Below, piece after piece: positions 25,774 through 33,678 of a DNA stretch of 64,000 bases (positions are counted from its first letter, which is position 1; each line of letters begins with the position of its first letter). A program made the position numbers and the translations under genes. This stretch comes from an uncultured Prevotella sp. (GTDB lineage Bacteria; Bacteroidota; Bacteroidia; Bacteroidales; Bacteroidaceae). A model generated the notes under the pieces. The model was not told the origin of the DNA, did not search any database, and saw nothing but the letters and a program-made list of their open reading frames with translations. The DNA lies in NCBI GenBank assembly GCA_946614435.1, contig CAMOGW010000006.1, positions 1 to 64,000 of the forward strand, read 5' to 3'.

Positions 25774-26322
25774 CTACAAAACAACCTTAAATGTTTTAAT
25801 AAACTTTGTCCAACTATTTGCCCACTCACCACGAAGGGCCACATCTTGGAATAACATGTCGAATTGAGGCATCATACTAAAACTATTGACGAAAGAATCA
25901 AACCTTGCGGTTTTAATATCGCTGATATAAGGACTTACACATATCATATGGTTATAGCCTTTAACTCCTTGCTTAACTATTTCAATTAAGTGTCGCATGG
26001 AATAAGCCTCGACATCAAGTATATTGGAAAACAAATGAATCTTTATGCGTTCATACTTAAATCCTCTACAAGCAAAATCTAGTACATTGTCAAGATTGTA
26101 CAAAAAATCCATTTCATTATTACCTGCTACATTATGCTCATTGATAGTCTCTTTCATTGCTTTTACACAATATTTGGCAAATTCGTTTTCCTTTTTATTT
26201 TCATAAGTCTTTTCACTTAAATCAAGACCTACTTGATTAAGTACATACTTCTTTGAATCTGCCTTTCCAAAAAGCAAAACGAATACTACAATCAAGATAA
26301 TTACAAAAAGAAATTCTACCAT
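25774..26322 (-). CDS. Membrane-anchored protein with methyltransferase-derived segment
   Basis: 182 residues. Seen: an N-terminal membrane helix (residues 1-20), then a soluble part with IHLFSNILDVEAYSM. This matches IHIFSNILDIEAVSL of the operon's helicase (residues about 180-194), and the similarity continues to later C..P and R...F motifs and the C-terminal FIKTF. In the helicase this follows a SAM-binding motif; here that motif is absent. Inference: a decoy, sensor or dimer partner derived from the helicase N-domain. No catalytic function is supported. It starts 25 bases upstream of the coiled-coil gene and ends the gap holding a decayed ORF. Confidence 0.7.
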   Translation of the reverse strand: MVEFLFVIILIVVFVLLFGKADSKKYVLNQVGLDLSEKTYENKKENEFAKYCVKAMKETINEHNVAGNNEMDFLYNLDNVLDFACRGFKYERIKIHLFSNILDVEAYSMRHLIEIVKQGVKGYNHMICVSPYISDIKTARFDSFVNSFSMMPQFDMLFQDVALRGEWANSWTKFIKTFKVVL

Positions 26323-26416
26323 ATTGAATCCTATTCAAATAATTGTTTTAAAATTGCTTCTTTATATTTTGTCGCAGGGACAAGAAAGAATGCCGTTTTC
26401 ATGCCATCCAGTAAGA

Positions 26417-26636
26417 TTAGTATACTTTGGTATCAAAAGACATTAAGCCCCTTGTTATGCCGATAAATGCTCCAGCGCAACTAGGACTAAGATGATTGAA
26501 GGCAACTGGCCTATCCATGTTCTTCTCTTGGGCAAGTTTTCGTCACTTGTGTTTGCCACATATAGGCATGCTGCATAGATAGCAATAAATATGACCCTAT
26601 AGCAACGATAGTGAAATTGTCTAAAGTGAAGTTCAT
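26417..26636 (-). pseudogene. Decayed small membrane-protein gene
   Basis: Lies in the 344-base gap of the operon. From ATG 26636 the frame reads MNFTLDNFTIVAIG. A second frame continues VIFIAIYAACLYVANTSDEN up to TWI. A third reads PVAFNHLSPSCAGAFIGITR and ends at TAA (26419-26417). Joining the three gives a plausible protein of about 73 residues with one or two membrane helices. Each break lies at a G-run and would be repaired by one extra G. It is either a pseudogene or a sequence with two homopolymer errors; if the latter, the operon has one more membrane protein. Confidence 0.5.
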
Positions 26637-26666
26637 CTTTCTTTCAAATATAAATTGAGCTATCTG

Positions 26667-27065
26667 TTATTTCATAAGAAGAAACAAAATAACAGCTATT
26701 ATGACAAATGAAACTGCATTGATAATCAGGCTGTATTTCAATTTTGTCTGAATCTCGAATAGCGATTCCTTAAATTCTTCTGTCGCATTGGATAGCTTTT
26801 CTGTGGCAGCATTAGACGATTTTATGACGGCCTCTCTGTCCTTTTCAAAGTCTTTCACTTTTTGGGCGTAGTCTTTTCCTACATAGCCCACCAACTCTTG
26901 GACTTTTGTTGTAATAGTCCCTAGTTTGCTGACATACTCCAATGTCGTTGTATTTAGGTTACTAAAAGAACTTACCGTCCTTTCTACTTGTTTGCGAGCA
27001 GATTCTACATCCTGAAGACCTTGCTCTAACTCCTTAAGAGTCTTGTTGATTCTCTCGTCTATCAT
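26667..27065 (-). CDS. Small coiled-coil protein with C-terminal membrane anchor
   Basis: 132 residues: helical, heptad-like region (about 5-110) followed by a C-terminal membrane helix (LIINAVSFVIIAVILFLLMK). Tail-anchored, with the bulk in the cytosol by composition. It overlaps the helicase stop by 4 bases, so translation is coupled. It may tether the helicase complex to the membrane; function is otherwise unknown. Confidence 0.7.
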   Translation of the reverse strand: MIDERINKTLKELEQGLQDVESARKQVERTVSSFSNLNTTTLEYVSKLGTITTKVQELVGYVGKDYAQKVKDFEKDREAVIKSSNAATEKLSNATEEFKESLFEIQTKLKYSLIINAVSFVIIAVILFLLMK

Positions 27066-30000
27066 TGTTCTATGTATTTTTGAGTTATTCTAGTTAATTC
27101 ATCAGCGTGCATTTCAAGTTGAACTGCAAGCTGAATTTTTTCAATATACCCTTTGTCTTCTGGAAGAAGGGCAGTGTGGTCTATGAGTAATTGAGTATAT
27201 TCGTCAAGAAGTTCAAGTTTCCCTTGTGAAGAATATAATTTCATAACGGCTTTGTAGTCGTTGTACAGTTCTTCTTCAAGCATTTCATTCTCCTGTTGTC
27301 CGAGGAAAAGAATACAGAAAATGTTTAGTAGGTTCAATACAGGGTTTATTTCTGCAACAGCCCTTCTAATCAGACGCACAGCACCTTGCAAATGCTTGAT
27401 ATTGTCTTTTTGAGAATCATTGTTTACAATGTCTGGGTCAACCACTCTCATGTACTTTTTCACCAAGCTAAAATCGGATATTTCACTCTCGCTATGAATA
27501 TCATAATTGGTATCGTCTTTCAGTGAGAATGGTATCTCCTGACTTACACTTGAATCGTATGTGACATAGGCTTCTCTTGCATATTTCGAGTTGAAGTAAT
27601 AATAGATGAAGTCTTTCAGGTCCTCATTAGTCTCCTTCCAGTCTTTACCAGAGTTGATAGCCATATTGCAGAATTGTTCCATATCCAGTATGCCTCTGGC
27701 TCTCTTGTCGGCAATGCTCCTATATATGAAAGATGTAAGGTGCTTTAAGCATGCCATAATAACCCCTTCAGTAGCGGCTATCTGCTTAACTTCATCAATC
27801 ATGATGTCCACCCTGTCTTCGGAATAGTACTTCCGATAATACAGGCGGAGATGATCATAATAATGCGACTCATCTTGGCATACAGTCGTAATACGGAAAG
27901 TCCTCTTATAATAATCCTCTGTGAAATCGTCTATTAGACCAATAATGCACATGCGGTAGATTGCCTTTTGTATTGCATCCTTATAGTCTGCGGATCCATA
28001 GCTCCTTATATAACTAAACCTTCCATCTACTTTGACATTCTCTGCGTTTCTTGTTTTGAACAATGGCATGCTTCTGCTTCTCAGATACACATTGTATTCG
28101 TCGAGAACCTGTTCGTTTTCTTCGTATGATACGTAATAAGTTAAAATAGTTCCTTTTGGGTACCTTTTAATAAATTGAAGGATACCTTTACTATTTCCAA
28201 ATATTGGATTCCCAATTCCTGCAATTTCCTCATTACTGATCCGGACATGTAAACCATTCATGAGTAACTGCATAACATAAATTTCAAATTCCTCGCCAAG
28301 GAAATTGCTATCATAGAAGAATTTGTTGTTTGTGTAGTCAGCAGAAAAATGACTCCATTGGTTTGTTCTGGCATTCTTGACGGGGAATGTCTTTGAAGCA
28401 TACATGATAGTTGCTAAAGACATCTTCTTGTCACGTCCTGCACGTCCAGCCTCCTGAACAAATGATTCCAAAGAACCTGGATAGTTCAAGTGAACCGTTA
28501 AACGCACATTTGGTTTGTCAATACCCATACCAAAAGCCTTCGTAGCTACCATCAAATTGGTTCTTCCAGATAGGAACTCATCCTGGCAAGAAGTATCATC
28601 ACCACCTTTATACGTAGAAAAGCGATTAATATGATGATTCTTCAGAGAGTTTGCAACCGTGGGTACGCTCAGGTTTGATCTTTCAGAAGCTCGTAGGCAG
28701 AATACTATACCTGCTGTATTCGTTTCTCTTGCTGAATACCAATCTTCGTCTATGTCTGTATTTAGGTCGGTTTCATTGATTTCTTCCTTCTTGTTAGAAT
28801 CATTTATGTTCTCCCTTTCGAGGAATCGCTTCTTTATTACGCTGACGTTGGCATCATCTTGGATTTCTTCCAGTTTTCCAGTTGCATCGTTGATAGCATC
28901 AAGAAGAGCATCTTCTTTAATATCTCCTACGTCCCAGGCCCTTGAAGCGGACGAAGCATCTACAGGATATACATAATACTGTAACTCCAGACGATTTGTG
29001 TTTTCATATCTGACAGTGGCATCGTCTTCCAATGAATATGAATTACTTCCCGACAGCTCTCTTTCTACATCAGCGAGAACGTCAAACGATGCAGTTGCCG
29101 TCAGCCCAAACAAAGATATGTGATTATCTTCGCCTTCGACTTCTTTGGGCAGAACATAATTGAAAAGATTCCTTCCCAGATGCAGGTAAGCAAGTCTGAA
29201 GTCATGGCCCCACTCAGAGACGCAATGAACTTCATCGATAACACCATAAGCAAAGAATACGTCTGATTCGCGCATTGAACGCAGGACTTCCCTGAATCTA
29301 TGTATGCTCAGTCGCTCTGGAGACAAAAACATGATTTGTATTTGAGATCCTGTAAGTGCATTTTCCCTACGTTCTCTTTCTTCTCTGTCTTTGGTTATGT
29401 CGCTGTTGATGTACGAAATACAGTCAATACCAGTTTTAAGCAACCCATCATATTGGTCTTTCATCAGACCTCTTAATGGATCAACAACCAAGGTAACTCC
29501 TGGCTGCAGCATTGCAGCCAATTGATATGTGAGAGATTTGCCACCACCCGTTGGCAACAGCCCAATAACACTCTTCAACTGTAAGGCACGGCTAAGAATA
29601 GGAAGCTGGCCTGGTCTGAAGTCTTCCTTTCTGAAAATAAGGTTAAGGAAATATCTCAGATGATTGCAAATTTCTTCGATATTGTGGTAATTGCCCTGCG
29701 CGTCTCTCTCAACAAGAGGCTTATACTTAATTCTTTCTGTTGTATATAGGAATCTTTCTGCATAGACATTCTTCGAGGACCGAACAATGAAATAGCAGTC
29801 GTTGATAGCCTTATATTTCGAGAACACGACCTCTTCTGGATTACAAATCTGGTCTATAGAGACATCAATGATGGCATCATAAGTTACCTCTGTCTTTGCC
29901 TCCTTTTTGCTATGAACGTTGATGGCGGGCAGAGTCATTCCACTGTAATCCTGTGTCATAGCAACGACATGGTGATATAACTCAGCAAAATCGTTAAGGG

Positions 30001-31177
30001 CAAGCTTTGCCACCGATGTGTCATCTTCAATGATAAGAATCTCCCAGGCATCCTTCTTCAAATCCAAGCGATCTGATATGATTGCTTCTACGAAGGTCTT
30101 TTGAATACGTGCTACTGCATTGAGACTCTTTACCTTGTCTTTAGAACTGATAGCGTCCAAAACCTTCTGGCTTGCTATTGTTGGACAGCCTCGTGAGATA
30201 AGGTTGCTGACAAGGGCATAGACAGGACAGAGATTCTTGTGTGCCGTCATGTCAAACGGAGCAAGAACCTCAAATGCACTTTGCAATAAGGACCCTTGTA
30301 GCCCTGAATCTGAATATGAAGCGAACAACTGGACAGGAGCAAAGTAACTGTACTTGTGGAGGATGTCCTTGTTACGTGCAAGACTATATGTGAAGCTCTT
30401 TATCAAACAACCATACGCCTTTCCGTTAGGATGATGGCCAAAATTGGTGTCACGAAACTCGGTAAATACGCGAAGGCCTTCCTTCTTAAAGTAGTAGCTG
30501 AAGGTGTTGATTCTGCTTTCATTTAGATTTGCCGGACCTATACAGAGGGCTATATGTTGAGATCCAGAAGAGGTAATCATCTTTGAAACACCCTTTAGAC
30601 TGACCGCTTCAATATCCAGGATATTCGAGAATATATGTATGGCACATGGCTCGTGAACATCAATTTCAGTGATAGAATTGCTGTTGTCCCCATTATCCGA
30701 AGGCAAATAGTAGGGTAAATCGATTATTTCTGCTGAATGATTTCCTAATGCCTGTCTCACATGCAGCACAGCACGCTGTCTTGCCACGTTCGATGGCTCC
30801 TCCAGAGTAATTTTCTTTAGTTTTGATAAAGTGTCCTGTTGCCGAAGCCGTTCTATTACAGCAACAGTACCAATACCCTGTCCACATCCCCAGTCATATA
30901 TCTCAACTCCATTACTCAAAGATCTATAAGGAAATTCATTCTCGTCCAAGGCTCGCTGTAGCTTATGGCGGTGCATAGGTCCATAGGCAGCCATATATGC
31001 ACAACACTGTTCTTCAGTTTCCAACACAGCAGTTCCGTGTCCCAACGTTCGACCTTTACTGTCTCTATATAACCACGGACAGGATTTGAAGGCTACAGGG
31101 ACATAACTCAATGAAACTCTTATGATGTCACTGATAGATAGGTTGTTTATCCTTTGAATATCGTTTATATAGCCCAT
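27062..31177 (-). CDS. Methyltransferase-like domain fused to RecQ-like helicase
   Basis: 1371 residues. Seen: an N-terminal Rossmann SAM-binding motif DWGCGQG (95-101) with IHIFSNILDIEA (180-191), then a middle region without recognisable motifs. The SF2 helicase core follows: FRPGQ (520-524, motif 0), LLPTGGGKS (540-548, Walker A), DEVH (648-651), TATAS (693-697), ATKAFGMGIDKP (878-889) and QEAGRAGRD (908-916). The core is RecQ-type, but the RecQ zinc-binding cysteines are missing and a charged insert lies at about 750-810. The C-terminal 450 residues are helical and unassigned. Inference: a DNA translocase/helicase in a defence or repair complex. First of the coupled genes, 12 bases after the DUF1848 gene. 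AT-rich. Confidence 0.85.
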   Translation of the reverse strand: MGYINDIQRINNLSISDIIRVSLSYVPVAFKSCPWLYRDSKGRTLGHGTAVLETEEQCCAYMAAYGPMHRHKLQRALDENEFPYRSLSNGVEIYDWGCGQGIGTVAVIERLRQQDTLSKLKKITLEEPSNVARQRAVLHVRQALGNHSAEIIDLPYYLPSDNGDNSNSITEIDVHEPCAIHIFSNILDIEAVSLKGVSKMITSSGSQHIALCIGPANLNESRINTFSYYFKKEGLRVFTEFRDTNFGHHPNGKAYGCLIKSFTYSLARNKDILHKYSYFAPVQLFASYSDSGLQGSLLQSAFEVLAPFDMTAHKNLCPVYALVSNLISRGCPTIASQKVLDAISSKDKVKSLNAVARIQKTFVEAIISDRLDLKKDAWEILIIEDDTSVAKLALNDFAELYHHVVAMTQDYSGMTLPAINVHSKKEAKTEVTYDAIIDVSIDQICNPEEVVFSKYKAINDCYFIVRSSKNVYAERFLYTTERIKYKPLVERDAQGNYHNIEEICNHLRYFLNLIFRKEDFRPGQLPILSRALQLKSVIGLLPTGGGKSLTYQLAAMLQPGVTLVVDPLRGLMKDQYDGLLKTGIDCISYINSDITKDREERERRENALTGSQIQIMFLSPERLSIHRFREVLRSMRESDVFFAYGVIDEVHCVSEWGHDFRLAYLHLGRNLFNYVLPKEVEGEDNHISLFGLTATASFDVLADVERELSGSNSYSLEDDATVRYENTNRLELQYYVYPVDASSASRAWDVGDIKEDALLDAINDATGKLEEIQDDANVSVIKKRFLERENINDSNKKEEINETDLNTDIDEDWYSARETNTAGIVFCLRASERSNLSVPTVANSLKNHHINRFSTYKGGDDTSCQDEFLSGRTNLMVATKAFGMGIDKPNVRLTVHLNYPGSLESFVQEAGRAGRDKKMSLATIMYASKTFPVKNARTNQWSHFSADYTNNKFFYDSNFLGEEFEIYVMQLLMNGLHVRISNEEIAGIGNPIFGNSKGILQFIKRYPKGTILTYYVSYEENEQVLDEYNVYLRSRSMPLFKTRNAENVKVDGRFSYIRSYGSADYKDAIQKAIYRMCIIGLIDDFTEDYYKRTFRITTVCQDESHYYDHLRLYYRKYYSEDRVDIMIDEVKQIAATEGVIMACLKHLTSFIYRSIADKRARGILDMEQFCNMAINSGKDWKETNEDLKDFIYYYFNSKYAREAYVTYDSSVSQEIPFSLKDDTNYDIHSESEISDFSLVKKYMRVVDPDIVNNDSQKDNIKHLQGAVRLIRRAVAEINPVLNLLNIFCILFLGQQENEMLEEELYNDYKAVMKLYSSQGKLELLDEYTQLLIDHTALLPEDKGYIEKIQLAVQLEMHADELTRITQKYIEQ

Positions 31178-31189
31178 ACACTTATAGAG

Positions 31190-32257
31190 TTATTTTCCTG
31201 TTATTGTTTCTCCTTTTGGGTTCGCCTTATGGCATTCCCAGTTTTGTAGTGCCAATTGTTTCGTTGCATTCGCATAGCAATACTCGCACAAATGTGGACA
31301 AGTATTATATTCCCCTATATCCTTGCTGACGATGCAACCACAAAAGAGGCGTTGACCTTTGTCTCGATTATCACCGTGAGTGGCATATGTGTTGTTTGGA
31401 AGAATGATAGCATCATCTGGTAGGGACTCTGATTCTCCAAATAGGTTAGGGACAGGGATTGGGAATATTTTGACTTTAAGAAAGTCCATCAAAGCCTTGT
31501 CTTCGTATGCAAAACGGATGATGAGCGCATCGTCAACACAGTGGTTGTGTTCAATGCCAAACTGCTGTAAATCTACTTTCTCTCCACAAGTGGCCAAGGT
31601 AAATCCCCATTTCTTGTTGAGTGCAGACAAGCCCTTTGCAAATTCAAGCATCTGCGGCTCCGTCCATTCATGATATGGAATATGACTCTTTTCGAGATTG
31701 GCTTTCACCTTCCGATAGCTCAGAATATCTGCATAACTGAAAACGAGTTTCTCTGTATATCCTTGTAATTGGTCTCCTATAAGCTCTATCTTCGCCAGCA
31801 AAGAATCAATGGAAATTTCGTCTGTTAGTATCAGCGGGTCAAAGCGCCACACGACACGACCTTTTCCTAATTTGTCAACAAGTTGTTTAAAGGTATCAAT
31901 ACGCTGCTGAAGAGCTGGAACACCTTGTTCCAATTTCTCTTTTTCATAGTCATTCAGCGTATATTGGATATAACAACCGACATTTATTTCTTTCAGATAA
32001 TCAAGATAATCGAGCAAAGGACGAGGATTCTTTGACCAGAACACAATGAAACGAGTGTTTTGATATGACACATAACTCTTAACGCCATTAAACGGATTCG
32101 TCCATGCAGAATAGCCCACCTTCAGTCGATGGAAGAACCAGTCAGCATAGAAGGCTGGAATATCCGTACTCCTGCTTGCAGAGACTATGATTGGAGCCTG
32201 AGCATCAACAGTCTCACCATTCTCTCGTTGTATTTTTATCTTATGCCATTGTGCCAT
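31190..32257 (-). CDS. DUF1848 protein with C-terminal CX3CX2C motif
   Basis: 355 residues. Seen: the N-terminal family motif SASRSTDIPAFYADWFFHRL, FWSKNPRPLL, and near the C terminus CPHLCEYC (C320, C324, C327), the CX3CX2C arrangement that binds the radical-SAM 4Fe-4S cluster; two more cysteines lie just before (FCGC). Family function is unknown; a radical-SAM-like or Fe-S role is inferred. It is the first gene of the island operon, with a TATTTTTG box (32314-32307) 50 bases upstream, and the helicase starts 12 bases after its stop. Whether it belongs to the helicase system or is a passenger is not certain. Confidence 0.8.
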   Translation of the reverse strand: MAQWHKIKIQRENGETVDAQAPIIVSASRSTDIPAFYADWFFHRLKVGYSAWTNPFNGVKSYVSYQNTRFIVFWSKNPRPLLDYLDYLKEINVGCYIQYTLNDYEKEKLEQGVPALQQRIDTFKQLVDKLGKGRVVWRFDPLILTDEISIDSLLAKIELIGDQLQGYTEKLVFSYADILSYRKVKANLEKSHIPYHEWTEPQMLEFAKGLSALNKKWGFTLATCGEKVDLQQFGIEHNHCVDDALIIRFAYEDKALMDFLKVKIFPIPVPNLFGESESLPDDAIILPNNTYATHGDNRDKGQRLFCGCIVSKDIGEYNTCPHLCEYCYANATKQLALQNWECHKANPKGETITGK

Positions 32258-32306
32258 AAATTTTATGTTTTAGGTATCCTCGTTCCGTGTTGTCAATTTT
32301 TGACCA

Positions 32307-32314
32307 CAAAAATA
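32307..32314 (-). promoter_or_regulatory. -7 box of the island operon
   Basis: TATTTTTG on the minus strand, 50 bases before the DUF1848 start. Only a weak -33 match (CTTG) is visible. Confidence 0.45.
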
Positions 32315-32325
32315 CGAATATTTTT

Positions 32326-32508
32326 CTAATGAGATGCAAGATAAAGTGAAAAAATTGCTTTTACAAACCTTCTTTTCTTGGAAAAGCGTCCAAAGGCCGA
32401 GCGGTGAAAATTATTCAACACACAATAACCCTTGGTTACTTTGAAATCTAAGAGAACCGTATCTTCTTCATAAACTTTCTTAATAAGTGGTGCGAAATCA
32501 GCTGTCAT
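32326..32508 (-). CDS. Possible small ORF or gene remnant
   Basis: 60 residues from ATG 32508, ending 68 bases before the DUF1848 start. Codons look plausible and AT-rich, the product is basic at its C terminus, and no motif is recognised. It lies back to back with ybjQ. It could be a truncated 5' end of a lost gene, or chance. Confidence 0.25.
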   Translation of the reverse strand: MTADFAPLIKKVYEEDTVLLDFKVTKGYCVLNNFHRSAFGRFSKKRRFVKAIFSLYLASH

Positions 32509-32559
32509 TCAGTGATTATTGCTATTTTTGCACATATTCTTTAACATATTTTTTTTGAG

Positions 32560-32877
32560 ATGATACTTACAACTACCCAACAGATTGAGGGTCGCAACAT
32601 CCGCGAGTACAAGGGTGTGGTGACAGGTGAAACGATTATCGGAGCAAACTTCGTGAAAGACTTTTTCGCAGGCATCCGCGACATCGTTGGCGGACGCTCC
32701 AGTAGTTATGAAAAGGTGCTGCGCGAGGCAAAGGACACATCGATGAAGGAGATGATGGAACGCGCCCAGGCTATGGGAGCCAATGCCATCGTGGGCATCG
32801 ACATCGACTACGAGACCATCGGCGAGACCAACTCCATGCTGATGGTTGCCACCAGTGGAACGGCTGTTGTTATATAG
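32560..32877 (+). CDS. YbjQ / UPF0145 family protein
   Basis: 105 residues, full family length. Seen: [21 protein letters not shown] at the start and the [17 protein letters not shown] motif. The family forms pentameric rings and is annotated as possibly heavy-metal binding; its function is not established. A TATTTTTG box lies at 32523-32530. The MmcQ/YjbR gene follows after 5 bases, so the two are likely co-transcribed. Confidence 0.88.
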   Translation: MILTTTQQIEGRNIREYKGVVTGETIIGANFVKDFFAGIRDIVGGRSSSYEKVLREAKDTSMKEMMERAQAMGANAIVGIDIDYETIGETNSMLMVATSGTAVVI

Positions 32878-32882
32878 ACCCC

Positions 32883-33248
32883 ATGAACATAGAAGACTAT
32901 CGTGAGTATTGCCTGTCGCTGGGCGCAGACGTTGAAGAGAAACTGCCTTTCCAGAAATTCAAAAGCGGAGAGGGGGTATTAGTGTTCTATGTCATGGGAC
33001 ACATGTTTTCATTCTTCGACTGCAATGATTTCTCGGTGATCTCGCTGAAATGTCAGCCAGAGCGCATTGAGGACTTGAAGGAACAGTATGATTGTATCGG
33101 TAATCCCTATAACGAGTCGCCCAAACACTGGATTGGCATCAATCCCGATGCGGCTCCCGATGACTTACTGAAGGAACTGACCCGAAACTCCTACGAGATA
33201 GTCAAGGCAAAATATCAGAAACATGATTCGCGACCTCATTGCCATTGA
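32883..33248 (+). CDS. MmcQ/YjbR family DNA-binding-like protein
   Basis: 121 residues. Seen: the family pattern with SLGADVEEKLPF, ISLKCQPERIEDLKEQYD and HWIGINPDAAPDDLLKELTRNSYEIV. The family has a double-wing fold and is thought to bind DNA; its role is unknown. Second gene of the ybjQ unit. A 430-base gap with a 22-bp repeat array follows. Confidence 0.88.
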   Translation: MNIEDYREYCLSLGADVEEKLPFQKFKSGEGVLVFYVMGHMFSFFDCNDFSVISLKCQPERIEDLKEQYDCIGNPYNESPKHWIGINPDAAPDDLLKELTRNSYEIVKAKYQKHDSRPHCH

Positions 33249-33336
33249 CTTCATGGAAATGCAGCTGAATCGTGGGATGCATCATTGTGTTTTGCGGTGC
33301 AAAATGTAACGGAACTTGGGGAGATTCTGGTTGAAT

Positions 33337-33490
33337 GAGTATAAGCAGCTGCAGCGGATTATATAATCGGCTATAGCGGACTATGTAATCCGCTGCAGCT
33401 GCTTATACTGAAATGGCCTAAATCATCCCGAGAAATAAGGCAGGCCCTCCCCTGAAATAGAGGCGGTTCTCCCGTGAAATGGGATAGTTT
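33337..33490. repeat. Degenerate 22-bp tandem array with a 24-bp perfect inverted repeat
   Basis: Seven contiguous 22-base units start at 33337, 33359, 33381, 33403, 33425, 33447 and 33469. Units 1-3 share ATAAnCnGCT-like cores, and units 4-7 share a (T/A)GAAATnnG core in fixed register. Units 1-3 also form perfect inverted arms 33338-33361 and 33386-33409 around a 24-base loop. This fills most of the gap between mmcQ and GH3; the rest of the gap holds only the GH3 promoter and leader. Confidence 0.7.
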
Positions 33491-33540
33491 CTGTTATGAA
33501 TACCTATTATGAATTGCACTAAATAAGAATCACGCAAATG

Positions 33541-33570
33541 TTTGTATATTAAAAAAATGTATTATCTTTG
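33541..33570 (+). promoter_or_regulatory. Promoter of the GH3 gene
   Basis: TTTG (33541-33544), 18 bases, TATCTTTG (33563-33570). This leaves a leader of about 100 bases before ATG 33679. Confidence 0.65.
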
Positions 33571-33678
33571 CAGCACTAACAGCCCTAATTAACGAGAACG
33601 GCAGATAATGGATGTACTATGGACAAGAGGGAAATAGGGCATCGGCCAGTTTCGCTATAATTATAATAAAGAACTAAC

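Noticed and set aside
20513..32508. Prophage or conjugative element
   Set aside because: No integrase, structural, mobilisation or replication genes and no flanking direct repeats were found.
33337..33490. Possible CRISPR array
   Set aside because: Units are contiguous, 22 bases, degenerate and without unique spacers; no cas genes are near.
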